64,000 nt of DNA, taken from positions 1 through 64,000 of the forward strand of contig LUZK01000009.1 in the NCBI GenBank assembly GCA_001603595.1, in the 5' to 3' direction. This DNA comes from Bacteroidales bacterium Bact_19 (lineage in GTDB: Bacteria > Bacteroidota > Bacteroidia > Bacteroidales > ML635J-15). This document shows, in pieces, positions 43,657 through 52,700 of the stretch. Positions within the stretch are counted from its first letter, which is position 1. Each line of letters opens with the position of its first letter. The notes beneath the pieces were generated by a model that searched no databases, had not been told where the DNA came from, and saw only the letters and a list, made by a program, of their open reading frames with translations. The position numbers were made by a program, and so were the translations under genes.

Positions 43657-43908
43657 TTAAATTTCTATTACATGAAATTCGTAATATTCTATGATAGGGT
43701 TTATTAGAATCTTACGGCACAATTCATCTGTTTTAGTTTGAGCATCTTCTTTGGATGAAGCTTCGAGTTCAACTTCAATGTGTTTACCTACTCTTACATT
43801 TTCAACAAAATCAAAACCAATTTTTTGCGAAGAGTTTAACACTGCTTTACCCTGTGGATCTAATAAAGCCTTTTGAGGCATAATGTCAATCTGTGCTAAA
43901 TATTTCAT
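43657..43908 (-). CDS. purS: Phosphoribosylformylglycinamidine synthase subunit PurS
   Basis: 83 residues from ATG 43908 (MKYLAQIDIMPQKALLDPQGKAVLNSSQKIGFDFVENVRVGKHIEV...). Its length and pattern (I.P...LLDP.G.A, G...V..VRVGK.IE) are those of PurS, the small bridging subunit of the PurL/PurQ/PurS FGAM synthase complex of purine synthesis. The ORF track's start at 43953 lies inside pssA and adds an unrelated 15 residues. It overlaps the end of pssA by 23 bases. purQ and purL are not in the window, so the subunit gene is separated from its partners. Confidence 0.85.
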   Translation of the reverse strand: MKYLAQIDIMPQKALLDPQGKAVLNSSQKIGFDFVENVRVGKHIEVELEASSKEDAQTKTDELCRKILINPIIEYYEFHVIEI

Positions 43909-44608
43909 TGTTATTTTTTTTGCCAAAAATACTTTTAAAAATTGAAAGTACAATATATAAAATTATTGAAAATGAAATTCCGGTTAACCCAAAAATTGTA
44001 AAAAGTGCTATCCCGCTTAATATCAATATGATTTGAAATATATTTTCTTTGAAAACTAATTTTTTAATTTTTAATGAAAAAAAATCTAATGGCAAAACAA
44101 GTAATGCCGATAAAACTATTATTAATAAAACTATGAAAATATCGCTTTGCAATAATGTTTCTATAAATGAAATTTTTATTGAATCTGAATGGAATATTGT
44201 TATTAAAAACATTGCATTTGCAGGTGTTGGTAGACCTTTGAAACTGCTTTTTTGATTAGGATCAATATTGAATTTAGCAAGCCTTAGAGCCGAAAATATT
44301 ACAATAAGACTAGGAATAAACTTTAAAAGATTTAAATTTAGGTATGTGGAAATATGATAATATAAAATACTTGCCGGAGCAAAACCGAAACTTATCAGGT
44401 CCGAAAGCGAATCGAGTTGCTTTCCGAAATCACTTACAGCATTTAACATTCTGGCAAAAAAACCATCTGCAAAATCAAATATTGCTGCAAACAAAACAAG
44501 ATAAACAGCAAGATCAGTTTTTCCGTCAACTGCACAAAAAACCGCGACAGAACCCAAAAATATATTGGTTGAGGTTAAAAGTGATGGAATAAAGTATTTT
44601 AGGTTCAT
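43886..44608 (-). CDS. pssA: CDP-diacylglycerol-serine O-phosphatidyltransferase
   Basis: 240 residues with about seven membrane helices. It makes phosphatidylserine from CDP-diacylglycerol and serine, the precursor of phosphatidylethanolamine. The CDP-alcohol phosphatidyltransferase signature D-x2-D-G-x2-A-R-x8-G-x3-D-x3-D is complete in FDFADGFFARMLNAVSDFGK and the following QLDSLSD. The FGFAPASILYY stretch after it is typical of PssA. ATG 44608 is the family start. The stop lies 23 bases inside the purS gene, so the two share one transcript. No phosphatidylserine decarboxylase gene is in the window. Confidence 0.93.
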   Translation of the reverse strand: MNLKYFIPSLLTSTNIFLGSVAVFCAVDGKTDLAVYLVLFAAIFDFADGFFARMLNAVSDFGKQLDSLSDLISFGFAPASILYYHISTYLNLNLLKFIPSLIVIFSALRLAKFNIDPNQKSSFKGLPTPANAMFLITIFHSDSIKISFIETLLQSDIFIVLLIIVLSALLVLPLDFFSLKIKKLVFKENIFQIILILSGIALFTIFGLTGISFSIILYIVLSIFKSIFGKKNNNEIFSTD

Positions 44609-44677
44609 ACATTTTTTTTATTAATTTTACAATAAATACAAAAACATGTTGTTATTTTGTAAGTATAATGTTGTTTT

Positions 44678-45778
44678 ATGAAACTGAAGTCAAAAATAAT
44701 AATTTTTTTAATATTATGTTATGTTTGGGGATTTTCTCAGAATGCTCCAAAATACAGTAATGAATTTCTTTCAATAGGTGTCGGAGGTAGAGCTTTTGCA
44801 ATGGGAAACTCAGTAATTGCGTCTGCAAAAGATATTAGTGGCGTATATTGGAATCCGGCTTTGCTTACGGGTCTTGATAAGCAAATGGAAATAGGAGGGA
44901 TGCATGCAGAGTATTTTGCCGGAATTGCGAAATATGATTTTTTGGGAGCATCTTATAGACTAGACGATAAATCAGTTGCAGGTTTTTCGATGATACGTTT
45001 TGGAGTAGATGATATTCCGAATACTCTTGATCTTATTGATAGTGATGGCAATATACGTTATGACAGAATCAGTTCCTTTTCTGTTGCTGATTATGCTTTT
45101 TTATTTTCATACAGTCGTTTGATGCCGATTGACGGACTAAGCATAGGAGGCAATGCTAAAGTTATAAGAAGAATAGTAGGTAATTTTGCCGATGCATGGG
45201 GCTTTGGAATAGATGCAGCTGCATCATATAAGATGAAAAATTTATATTTGGGCATTAATCTTCGTGATGCTTTTGGTACTTTTAATGCATGGTCATTTAA
45301 TCGCGAAATGTTCGAAGATGTTTTTATTGCAACCGGAAATGAAATTCCTGAAAATGGCCTTGAAATTACTTTACCAAGAATGTTAATAGGTGCGGGATAT
45401 AAAGTTAGTCTTGATAAAAACTTTGCAATTTATCCCGAAATAGGTATGGTAGTTACTTCAGATGGAAAAAGAAATACTCTTTTAAAATCAAACTTGTTTA
45501 GTGGAGATCCTTCTTTTGGAATAGAATTTTCATATAATGATATGATATTTGTTCGTGGTGGAGTTAATAATTTTCAAAAAATACCTGAATTAAACAATAC
45601 TTTATCTTTCAACTGGCAACCAAACATTGGACTTGGAATCAAACTTTACGGATTTAATCTTGATTATGCCTATACTGATATCGGAAATAAGAGTATAGCT
45701 CTTTATTCACACATATTCTCCTTATCATACAGATTTGATACAAAAAACTTTTTCAAACAATCTGAATCATTGAATTAA
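44678..45778 (+). CDS. PorV/PorQ-family outer membrane protein
   Basis: 366 residues with a signal peptide (IIIFLILCYVWGFSQ, cleaved before or after the Q) and a beta-barrel pattern of FadL type. The start of the mature part, KYSNEFLSIGVGGRAFAMGNSVIAS followed by VYWNPALLTG, is characteristic of the PorV/PorQ family in type IX secretion. The protein ends with an aromatic residue stretch (IFSLSYRFDTK) as outer membrane barrels do. PorV works with the PorU sortase at the attachment complex. A PorU2-like peptidase gene follows 32 bases later, supporting this role. Whether it is PorV itself or a paralogue cannot be settled. Confidence 0.8.
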   Translation: MKLKSKIIIFLILCYVWGFSQNAPKYSNEFLSIGVGGRAFAMGNSVIASAKDISGVYWNPALLTGLDKQMEIGGMHAEYFAGIAKYDFLGASYRLDDKSVAGFSMIRFGVDDIPNTLDLIDSDGNIRYDRISSFSVADYAFLFSYSRLMPIDGLSIGGNAKVIRRIVGNFADAWGFGIDAAASYKMKNLYLGINLRDAFGTFNAWSFNREMFEDVFIATGNEIPENGLEITLPRMLIGAGYKVSLDKNFAIYPEIGMVVTSDGKRNTLLKSNLFSGDPSFGIEFSYNDMIFVRGGVNNFQKIPELNNTLSFNWQPNIGLGIKLYGFNLDYAYTDIGNKSIALYSHIFSLSYRFDTKNFFKQSESLN

Positions 45779-45810
45779 GAATTTCTATATCTTTGAAGTA
45801 AAAGTGAAAT

Positions 45811-48800
45811 ATGCAGAAAGAATATAAAATACTTATAAATCTTATTCTTTCAGTGCTTATTTATTTTTCTGCTTTTACTCAGGCAAATTCCTGGATTGAT
45901 TACAATAAGCAATATTTTAAAATTCATGTATCTTCTGACGGAATTTACAGAATAACCTATAACGAGCTGCTCAATGCCGGTGTTCCTGTAAATCTGATTG
46001 ATCCGAGAGGGATACAGCTTTTTTATCGAGGCGAAGAACAATACATCTATATAAAAGGAGAAAGTTCCACAGGAATATTTGATCCGGCTGGATATATTGA
46101 ATTTTATGGAATAAGAAACAGAGGAGATGACGATCTTGAATTTTTCGATTCACCGGATTCAAGGGTAAATAATGATTACAGTTTTTATAACGACACTTCT
46201 GTTTATTTTCTTACCTGGTCTTATTCTACCGGTAACAGAAGATTTGAAGTTGAAAACGACAATAATTTTGTTCTTTATGTGCCTTTTGGTCCGGATTATT
46301 GTTTAAGAAAAATCAGAACTAATTATGTTTCTACTTATTATTGGGGATCAACAAGAAATCTTTTTACAGAAGGCGAAGGTTGGTTTGACAATTCTGTAAT
46401 TACCGAGACTAATCCTGTTACAAAAACTATAGCGGTCCCGAATTTTTATTCATCTTCCATACCGGCAATATTCGAAATTGCAGTGGCAGGAGTGCCTGCT
46501 AATCAGGTAACTTCTAGTGTTCCACATCATTTAAAAGTAAATTTTTTAGGAGAGGAGAGAATTAATAGAACTTATAATGGTTATCAATTTATAAGAGAAA
46601 GTGTATCAGTCCCGTCAAGCCAATTAACAAACAACATAAGTTTTCAGTTTACTGCTAATGACGCCACTCAGCCAAATATCCCCGACAGAAATTCAATTTC
46701 TTATATTCAGATTATTTATCCGCATACATGGGATTTTGAGAATAAAAATTATTTTGAATTTTATTTGCCTGCTAATTCTACTACTGCAAAAGATTATCTG
46801 GAAATCTCAAACTTTGCTATAGGTAATGAATATTTACTCTATGATCTTACTAATCACAAACGAATTGCGGCCGTTCATGATCAAGGTGTTTTAAAGGCTC
46901 TGGTTCCAAATACTTCATCTCAAAGATTTTTAATTTTAGTAAATGAAACTGGTTTTAAAAGTGTTGACCGAATTACAAAAGTTAGTAACGACAATAAATT
47001 TACGAATTATTATGATCAATTTAAAACAAGTGATTACATAATTGTTACAAATAAAAGTTTATGGAGTTCGGCACAACAATATGCCAATTATAGAGCATCA
47101 AAAGGGTTAAATGTAGCATTGGTTGATATAGATCATCTTTGCGATCAATACGCTTATGGGGTTGGCAAACATCCTGTAGCCATAAGGCGTTTTGTTGAAC
47201 ACCTATATAACTTTAATCAACGTCCGCGAATGTTGTTCTTACTTGGCAAATCTCTCCATACACGATTATATCGAAAAGATTCTGTGCGGTATGCAGAATG
47301 TTTGGTTCCAAGTGCAGGAAATCCATCAAGTGATAATCTTCTTACTGCGGGGATAGGAATCTCGCATTTTGAACCAGTTTTTGGAACCGGCCGTCTGAGT
47401 GCTCGTAATAATGAAGAAGTTTTATCATATCTGAACAAAGTTATTGAATATGAATCAAATTTGCCGGCAGAGTGGATGAAGTATGTAGTCCATTTCGGCG
47501 GAGGATCTAATGCCAACGAACAAAATACTTTTGCTTCTTATTTGAATAATTACAAAAATATAATAGAAGACACTCTTTTTGGTGCAAGGGTAAGTACTTT
47601 TCTTAAAACATCTTCCGAACCTATTCAAATTACTCAGACCGACAGTGTTAGAAATTTGATTAACGGCGGTGTCTCGATGATGACATTTTTTGGTCATGCC
47701 TCGGCTTCAGGTTTTGATCAGGATATTGATTTTCCTGATACTTATTCCAACAAAGGTAAATATCCTTTTATTCTTGCCAATTCTTGTTTTTCCGGAGACA
47801 TACACCAGCAAAGTTCGGGCAGTATTAGCGAGAGATGGGTAAAAGCTGTAAATGGCGGATCAATAGCTTTTCTTGCTTCGGTCGGTGATGGATTTTCTTC
47901 GTATTTGAATGTTTTTAGCAACGAGCTATATAAAAATATCGCCTATAAACTTTACAATAGCCCAATTTCATTTCAGATAATTAATACTATTAAAAATATA
48001 CAAAACTCTTACTGGTCGAATTTATTGATGGAGATTACTTGTCACGAATTTACTTTACACGGGGATCCTTCAATAATAATTAATTCACACGAAAAACCAG
48101 ATTTTGTTATTACTCCGGCTCAGATTGCACTGAATCCTATTCAGGTTAGTACCGTTGTCGATAGTTTTGAGGTGAAAATATTAATTAAGAATATAGGTAA
48201 AGCCACAAATGAAAGTTTTATCACCGGACTTACACGAATCTTTCCTGATGGCAGCATCTCTGAATATTCAATTCCGGTAGATAATTGTTACTTTGAAAAA
48301 ACAGTAAGTTTAAAACTTCCTGCGGATAGATTAAAAGGACCGGGATTAAATACTATTCGAATTTATCTCGATTCCGGAAATGATGTTATGGAACTAAGCG
48401 AGGATAATAATGTTTCAAGTATAAACTTTTTGATAAAGACTGGAGATCTCTTCCCAATTTATCCATATAAATATTCAATTGTTCCTGCAAAAAATATTTC
48501 TTTAATTGCTTCTACAGGAAATCCATTTTCTGAAACACAAAATTATCTTTTCAGAATTGATACAACTGATCTTTTTAATAGCCCGTTGTTACGACAGGCA
48601 AGTGTTCAATCCTCAGGTGGACTTGTGTCTTGGCAGTTGCCTTTTGAATTGGTTGAGAATACGATTTATTATTGGCAGATAGCAGCACAGCATTCAAATC
48701 CCGATTCTATTGTATGGATGGAGTCTTCATTTATTTATATCGAAGGTGAAGAGGGGTGGTCGCAAGCACATTTTTTTCAGTTTAAAGAAAATTCTTTTCA

Positions 48801-50814
48801 TTTTATAGATTATGATCGTATTGCAAGAGAATTCCGATTTGTTGATTATCCTCGAAGATTAGTTTGTAAAAACACCGGGTCTTACTGGATTGATGGCTAT
48901 GAGTTTGTTTCGTGGAGGATTGACGGCTCAATAGGTAACGGACTGGGAGATTTCGGAAATTGCGGTACAGCAGCTGCTATGCTTGTCGTGGTAATTGATC
49001 CGGAGACATTGTTAGCGTGGCCATCAAATATTCAGGATTATGGTCATAGAAATTACCCACAGTGTTTTTCGTCAATTCGTCCTCAGTATTTCTTTAGTTT
49101 CAGTACCGGTGCTGGGAATACTGTGAATTATCAAGGGCTTGAAAATCTCGAAAATATGATTAACGATATCCCTGATGGTCATTATGTTTTGGCCTATTCG
49201 TGGGGAAATGCTTATTTCCAACAATGGCCCGAAAGTCTTTTTCAAACATTCGAGAACCTTGGTTCTATCAATATCAGAAATTTGCAAAACGGCAATCCTT
49301 ATATTTTCTTTGCGAAAAAAGGAATCCCGTCAAGTGCTCAGGAACTTTACGGAAATAGTAGCACTGATACAATAATTTTTCAGACAGATCTCTTTACCAA
49401 TTTCGACAACGGATTTATTACTTCGGTTGATGTAGGTCCATCTCAAGAATGGCAAAGTTTTGTATGGGAAACTACAGAAAATGAAGAACCTGTTACTGAT
49501 GAAATAAGAATAAAAATTATGGGATTAAATTCTCAAAATCAATACGAGCAAATTTTATCTGACATTACAGATTTTGCCGGAATTATTGACAGCCTTGCAG
49601 ATAGTATTAATTATCAACATTATCCAAATTTAAAACTTATTTTCCGTACAGAAGATAAAATCAATAAAACAGCATCTCAATTGTTAAAGTGGCAGTTGAG
49701 ATATGTCCCTGTACCTGAAACTGCAATAGATCCCAAATCAGGATTTTATTTCTGTTGCGACACCATACAGGAAGGTGAAGAAATAAAGTTTGCTGTAGCC
49801 ACAAAAAATATTTCTTCTCGAAATATGGATAGTTTGGTTGTAAAATACTGGATTCAGGATAATAATAATGAGATTATTCCGATTGACTTAAGAAAACTTA
49901 GAAATCATTCTGCAGGCGATGTATTAATTGATACAGTTGTTTATTCCAGTTTAAACATGAGAGGAATCAATTCTATCTGGGTAGAATACAATCCAGTAAA
50001 TCTTCTTACTAATAGATATTATCAGCCTGAGCAATATCATTTTAACAATCTTGCAGTGAAATATTTTGTGGTGATGAGGGATAATATAAATCCACTACTG
50101 GATGTGAGTTTCGATGGTCGTTATATTATGAATGGAGAAATTGTCTCCGCAAAGCCTGAAATATTAATTAAATTGAAAGATGAAAATAAATTTCTAGCAC
50201 TTAACGATACTTCTGTTTTTAGGATTTATTTAACAGATTTGCAAAAAGGAGAAGAGCAGCGAGTTTACTTTTCTAATCCCCGTAAACCGGGTGAAAGTAT
50301 AGAGTTTTTTCCGGCTGTTCTACCTGAAAATTCTTGTAAAATTATCTATAAACCCATATTTGAGGATGATGGCTTTTATCGTTTGAGAGTTCAGGCAAAG
50401 GATATGTCAAATAATGAATCCGGCAAAAACGATTATGTAATTGATTTTAGAGTTGTTACTGCTTCTACGATTACAAGGATTTTAAATTATCCTAATCCTT
50501 TTTCTTCAAGTACCAGATTTGTTTTTGAACTTACCGGAAGTGAAATCCCCGATGAGTTGAGAATAGATATTTTTACTATCAGTGGAAAACTTGTAAGAAC
50601 AATATTCCTTGAAGAACTCGGTCCTATTCGAATCGGTAAAAACATTACCGAATTTGCCTGGGATGGAACTGATATGTATGGTGACAAACTTGCTACAGGT
50701 ACATATTTCTATACCGTTAAGGCTAAAATAAATGGAAAAGATATAGATTTGTTGAATACTAAAGCGGATAAATATTTTGAGAAAGAGGTTGGAAAGATGT
50801 ATATTCTTAGATAA
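45811..50814 (+). CDS. Type IX secretion sortase-like peptidase (PorU2-like, C25 gingipain family)
   Basis: 1667 residues, exported (signal peptide ILINLILSVLIYFSAFTQA). A peptidase C25 domain (about 400-760) has the catalytic pair His629 in MMTFFGHASASGF and Cys659 in FILANSCFSGD. A CARDB-like beta domain follows (about 770-880, IKNIGKATNESF...). A long beta-rich middle has no family I recognise, and the C-terminus is FlgD/sorting-like (LNYPNPFSSSTRF...FAWDGTDMYGDKLATGTYFY). This layout is that of PorU/PorU2, which cut the C-terminal signal from T9SS cargo and attach it to the cell surface. Its neighbour upstream is the PorV/PorQ-like protein. Its 3' end overlaps the lipocalin ORF. Confidence 0.82.
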   Translation: MQKEYKILINLILSVLIYFSAFTQANSWIDYNKQYFKIHVSSDGIYRITYNELLNAGVPVNLIDPRGIQLFYRGEEQYIYIKGESSTGIFDPAGYIEFYGIRNRGDDDLEFFDSPDSRVNNDYSFYNDTSVYFLTWSYSTGNRRFEVENDNNFVLYVPFGPDYCLRKIRTNYVSTYYWGSTRNLFTEGEGWFDNSVITETNPVTKTIAVPNFYSSSIPAIFEIAVAGVPANQVTSSVPHHLKVNFLGEERINRTYNGYQFIRESVSVPSSQLTNNISFQFTANDATQPNIPDRNSISYIQIIYPHTWDFENKNYFEFYLPANSTTAKDYLEISNFAIGNEYLLYDLTNHKRIAAVHDQGVLKALVPNTSSQRFLILVNETGFKSVDRITKVSNDNKFTNYYDQFKTSDYIIVTNKSLWSSAQQYANYRASKGLNVALVDIDHLCDQYAYGVGKHPVAIRRFVEHLYNFNQRPRMLFLLGKSLHTRLYRKDSVRYAECLVPSAGNPSSDNLLTAGIGISHFEPVFGTGRLSARNNEEVLSYLNKVIEYESNLPAEWMKYVVHFGGGSNANEQNTFASYLNNYKNIIEDTLFGARVSTFLKTSSEPIQITQTDSVRNLINGGVSMMTFFGHASASGFDQDIDFPDTYSNKGKYPFILANSCFSGDIHQQSSGSISERWVKAVNGGSIAFLASVGDGFSSYLNVFSNELYKNIAYKLYNSPISFQIINTIKNIQNSYWSNLLMEITCHEFTLHGDPSIIINSHEKPDFVITPAQIALNPIQVSTVVDSFEVKILIKNIGKATNESFITGLTRIFPDGSISEYSIPVDNCYFEKTVSLKLPADRLKGPGLNTIRIYLDSGNDVMELSEDNNVSSINFLIKTGDLFPIYPYKYSIVPAKNISLIASTGNPFSETQNYLFRIDTTDLFNSPLLRQASVQSSGGLVSWQLPFELVENTIYYWQIAAQHSNPDSIVWMESSFIYIEGEEGWSQAHFFQFKENSFHFIDYDRIAREFRFVDYPRRLVCKNTGSYWIDGYEFVSWRIDGSIGNGLGDFGNCGTAAAMLVVVIDPETLLAWPSNIQDYGHRNYPQCFSSIRPQYFFSFSTGAGNTVNYQGLENLENMINDIPDGHYVLAYSWGNAYFQQWPESLFQTFENLGSINIRNLQNGNPYIFFAKKGIPSSAQELYGNSSTDTIIFQTDLFTNFDNGFITSVDVGPSQEWQSFVWETTENEEPVTDEIRIKIMGLNSQNQYEQILSDITDFAGIIDSLADSINYQHYPNLKLIFRTEDKINKTASQLLKWQLRYVPVPETAIDPKSGFYFCCDTIQEGEEIKFAVATKNISSRNMDSLVVKYWIQDNNNEIIPIDLRKLRNHSAGDVLIDTVVYSSLNMRGINSIWVEYNPVNLLTNRYYQPEQYHFNNLAVKYFVVMRDNINPLLDVSFDGRYIMNGEIVSAKPEILIKLKDENKFLALNDTSVFRIYLTDLQKGEEQRVYFSNPRKPGESIEFFPAVLPENSCKIIYKPIFEDDGFYRLRVQAKDMSNNESGKNDYVIDFRVVTASTITRILNYPNPFSSSTRFVFELTGSEIPDELRIDIFTISGKLVRTIFLEELGPIRIGKNITEFAWDGTDMYGDKLATGTYFYTVKAKINGKDIDLLNTKADKYFEKEVGKMYILR

Positions 50815-51349
50815 ATTTACTAAAAATTGCAATTTTAAATTTTTCGTGGGTATATTATTTTTAATAAGTGGATGCTCATGCAAAACATCTTATATGAATA
50901 AAACAGTTGTGAAAGAATTTGACCTCAACAGATATCTTGGAACCTGGTATGAAATTGCCAGATATGACCATAGATTTGAGAGAGCCCTTGTTGGTGTAAC
51001 AGCCACCTATTCGCTCAGAGAAGAGGGCAAGATTAGAGTTGTTAATCGTGGGTATAAGGGTAGTTTTGATGGTAAAATGTCCGAAGCAATTGGTAAGGCA
51101 AAAATCCCAGATCCAAATCAAAAGTCAAGATTAAAGGTTTCTTTTTTCTTGTTTTTTTATGCGGACTATCTTATAATGGAGTTAGATCCCGATTATCAAT
51201 GGGCTGTGGTAGGAAGTAAATCAGACAATTACTTGTGGATTCTTAGCCGTAAGCCTATTATTGAAGAAGATTTGTATCAAGAGATACTGGAAAAGCTTCG
51301 GAACAGAGGATACAATACCGGAAAACTGATAAAAGTTGAACAAAGATAG
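50777..51349 (+). CDS. Bacterial lipocalin lipoprotein (Blc-like)
   Basis: Up to 190 residues. A lipoprotein signal (FKFFVGILFLISGCSC, lipobox LISGC) precedes a lipocalin domain: DLNRYLGTWYEIARYDHRFERALVGVTATYSL is the hallmark GxW region. VVNRGYKGSFDGKMSEAIGKAKIPD and YLWILSRKP are as in Blc. These outer membrane lipoproteins bind lipids or lysophospholipids. The start is unclear: the ORF begins with TTG 50777, 38 bases inside the PorU2-like gene, and no ATG lies before the lipobox. TTG 50789 is an alternative. Convergent with the lytic transglycosylase, one base apart. Confidence 0.85.
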   Translation: MRKRLERCIFLDKFTKNCNFKFFVGILFLISGCSCKTSYMNKTVVKEFDLNRYLGTWYEIARYDHRFERALVGVTATYSLREEGKIRVVNRGYKGSFDGKMSEAIGKAKIPDPNQKSRLKVSFFLFFYADYLIMELDPDYQWAVVGSKSDNYLWILSRKPIIEEDLYQEILEKLRNRGYNTGKLIKVEQR

Positions 51350-51350
51350 T

Positions 51351-52616
51351 TTATTCAACAAGTATTTTTATTTTGTCCCCGGCTTTTAATACATAATTGT
51401 CAGGTAGGTTATTCCATTCTCGTATTTTTGTAACCGTTGTGTCGTGATTTACTGCAATTCTAAACAAACTTTCGCCCGGTTTAACTACATAAATTATTTC
51501 TCTATTTCTTTCTTTCTGTTCTACAAAAGGTGTATTGACAGTACTGTCTTTTTGTTTTTCTGCTAAAGAATCATCTTTAATATTGTGGTAATTGTCGAGA
51601 AAAACGTTTGTTTTTTCGAAAGGCAATACCAGAGGATATTTATTTCCATCATTCGGAATATATTGGTAAGTATAAATTGGATTTAATGCTTTTAATTGTT
51701 CTAAGTCAACATTTATTGTAGTGGCAATATTTTTAAGATACAGTGGACCATTTACAATCAGAGTGTCGGTTTTATAATATGGTATCATTGGATTTGCAGG
51801 GAACAAAGCATGTTCATAACTGTAATTCATTAAATATGTCATTGCAATAAAAGCAGGAACATATCTTTGCATTTGTTCGGACATATAACCTCTAATTTGC
51901 CAGTAGTTTGTGCTGCCATTCCCTCTGGCAATTGCTTTTTTAACAGCTCCGGGACCCCCGTTATAAGCAGCCAGCACTAAGTACCAGTCTCCAAAAGTTT
52001 CATAAAGATATTTTAAATATCTGCAAGCAGCATCAGTTGATTTATAAACATCTCTTCGTTCATCAACATAGGAAGTTACATTTAGTCCTAATATTTCACC
52101 TGTACTGATTATAAACTGCCATAATCCAACGGCTCCGGATTTTGAAACGGCTGTTGGGTCAAGTGAAGATTCAACGGCGGCAAGATATTTTAATTCCAAA
52201 GGTAATTTGTACTTATCCAGATATTCTTCAAAAATCGGGAAGTAGTAATAAGAACGTTCTATAATATTTATAAGTTTTGGTCTGTTCTTTAATGAATAAG
52301 CTTCGATAAAGTATTTAACGTGTTCGTTGTATTCTAATTTTACCGGAGTTCTTTCATTTAAGTCATTGATTCTTGCTCTGTAGATTTCATCAGGAAAAAC
52401 GGGAGCTTTACTGTGATTTATGCTGTCTTTTTTAATTAGTTTATTTATTCGATTAAAATTTAATGAATCGGCATATTTAAAATAACCATAGTCTATTTTC
52501 TCATAAATATTTTTAAAAGTTTTTGCAGTTGATTTATTAGGCATATCTCCATCAAAAACCGCAAAGGAAGAGAAAAAACATAGTAGAAAGAGTATAAATG
52601 AAAATATATGTTTCAT
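51351..52616 (-). CDS. Membrane/periplasmic lytic transglycosylase with LysM (MltD-like)
   Basis: About 421 residues from ATG 52616 (MKHIFSFILFLLCFFSSFA signal peptide; the ORF track starts 48 bases earlier). The SLT domain (about 120-260) has the catalytic glutamate in AAVESSLDPTAVSKSGAVGLWQF and AAYNGGPGAVKKAI. A LysM repeat closes the protein (YVVKPGESLFRIAVNHDTTVTKIREWNNL...LKAGDKIKIL), with a weaker LysM-like segment before it. It cleaves peptidoglycan between MurNAc and GlcNAc, leaving 1,6-anhydro ends; LysM gives glycan binding. It stands alone, convergent with the lipocalin gene. Confidence 0.92.
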   Translation of the reverse strand: MKHIFSFILFLLCFFSSFAVFDGDMPNKSTAKTFKNIYEKIDYGYFKYADSLNFNRINKLIKKDSINHSKAPVFPDEIYRARINDLNERTPVKLEYNEHVKYFIEAYSLKNRPKLINIIERSYYYFPIFEEYLDKYKLPLELKYLAAVESSLDPTAVSKSGAVGLWQFIISTGEILGLNVTSYVDERRDVYKSTDAACRYLKYLYETFGDWYLVLAAYNGGPGAVKKAIARGNGSTNYWQIRGYMSEQMQRYVPAFIAMTYLMNYSYEHALFPANPMIPYYKTDTLIVNGPLYLKNIATTINVDLEQLKALNPIYTYQYIPNDGNKYPLVLPFEKTNVFLDNYHNIKDDSLAEKQKDSTVNTPFVEQKERNREIIYVVKPGESLFRIAVNHDTTVTKIREWNNLPDNYVLKAGDKIKILVE

Positions 52617-52700
52617 ATTTACAAAAATATGAATGCAAAGAAAATAAAAAACCTGAAAATTCAAAATTTATACACGAAACAATGTTAATTGTTGTCCTTG

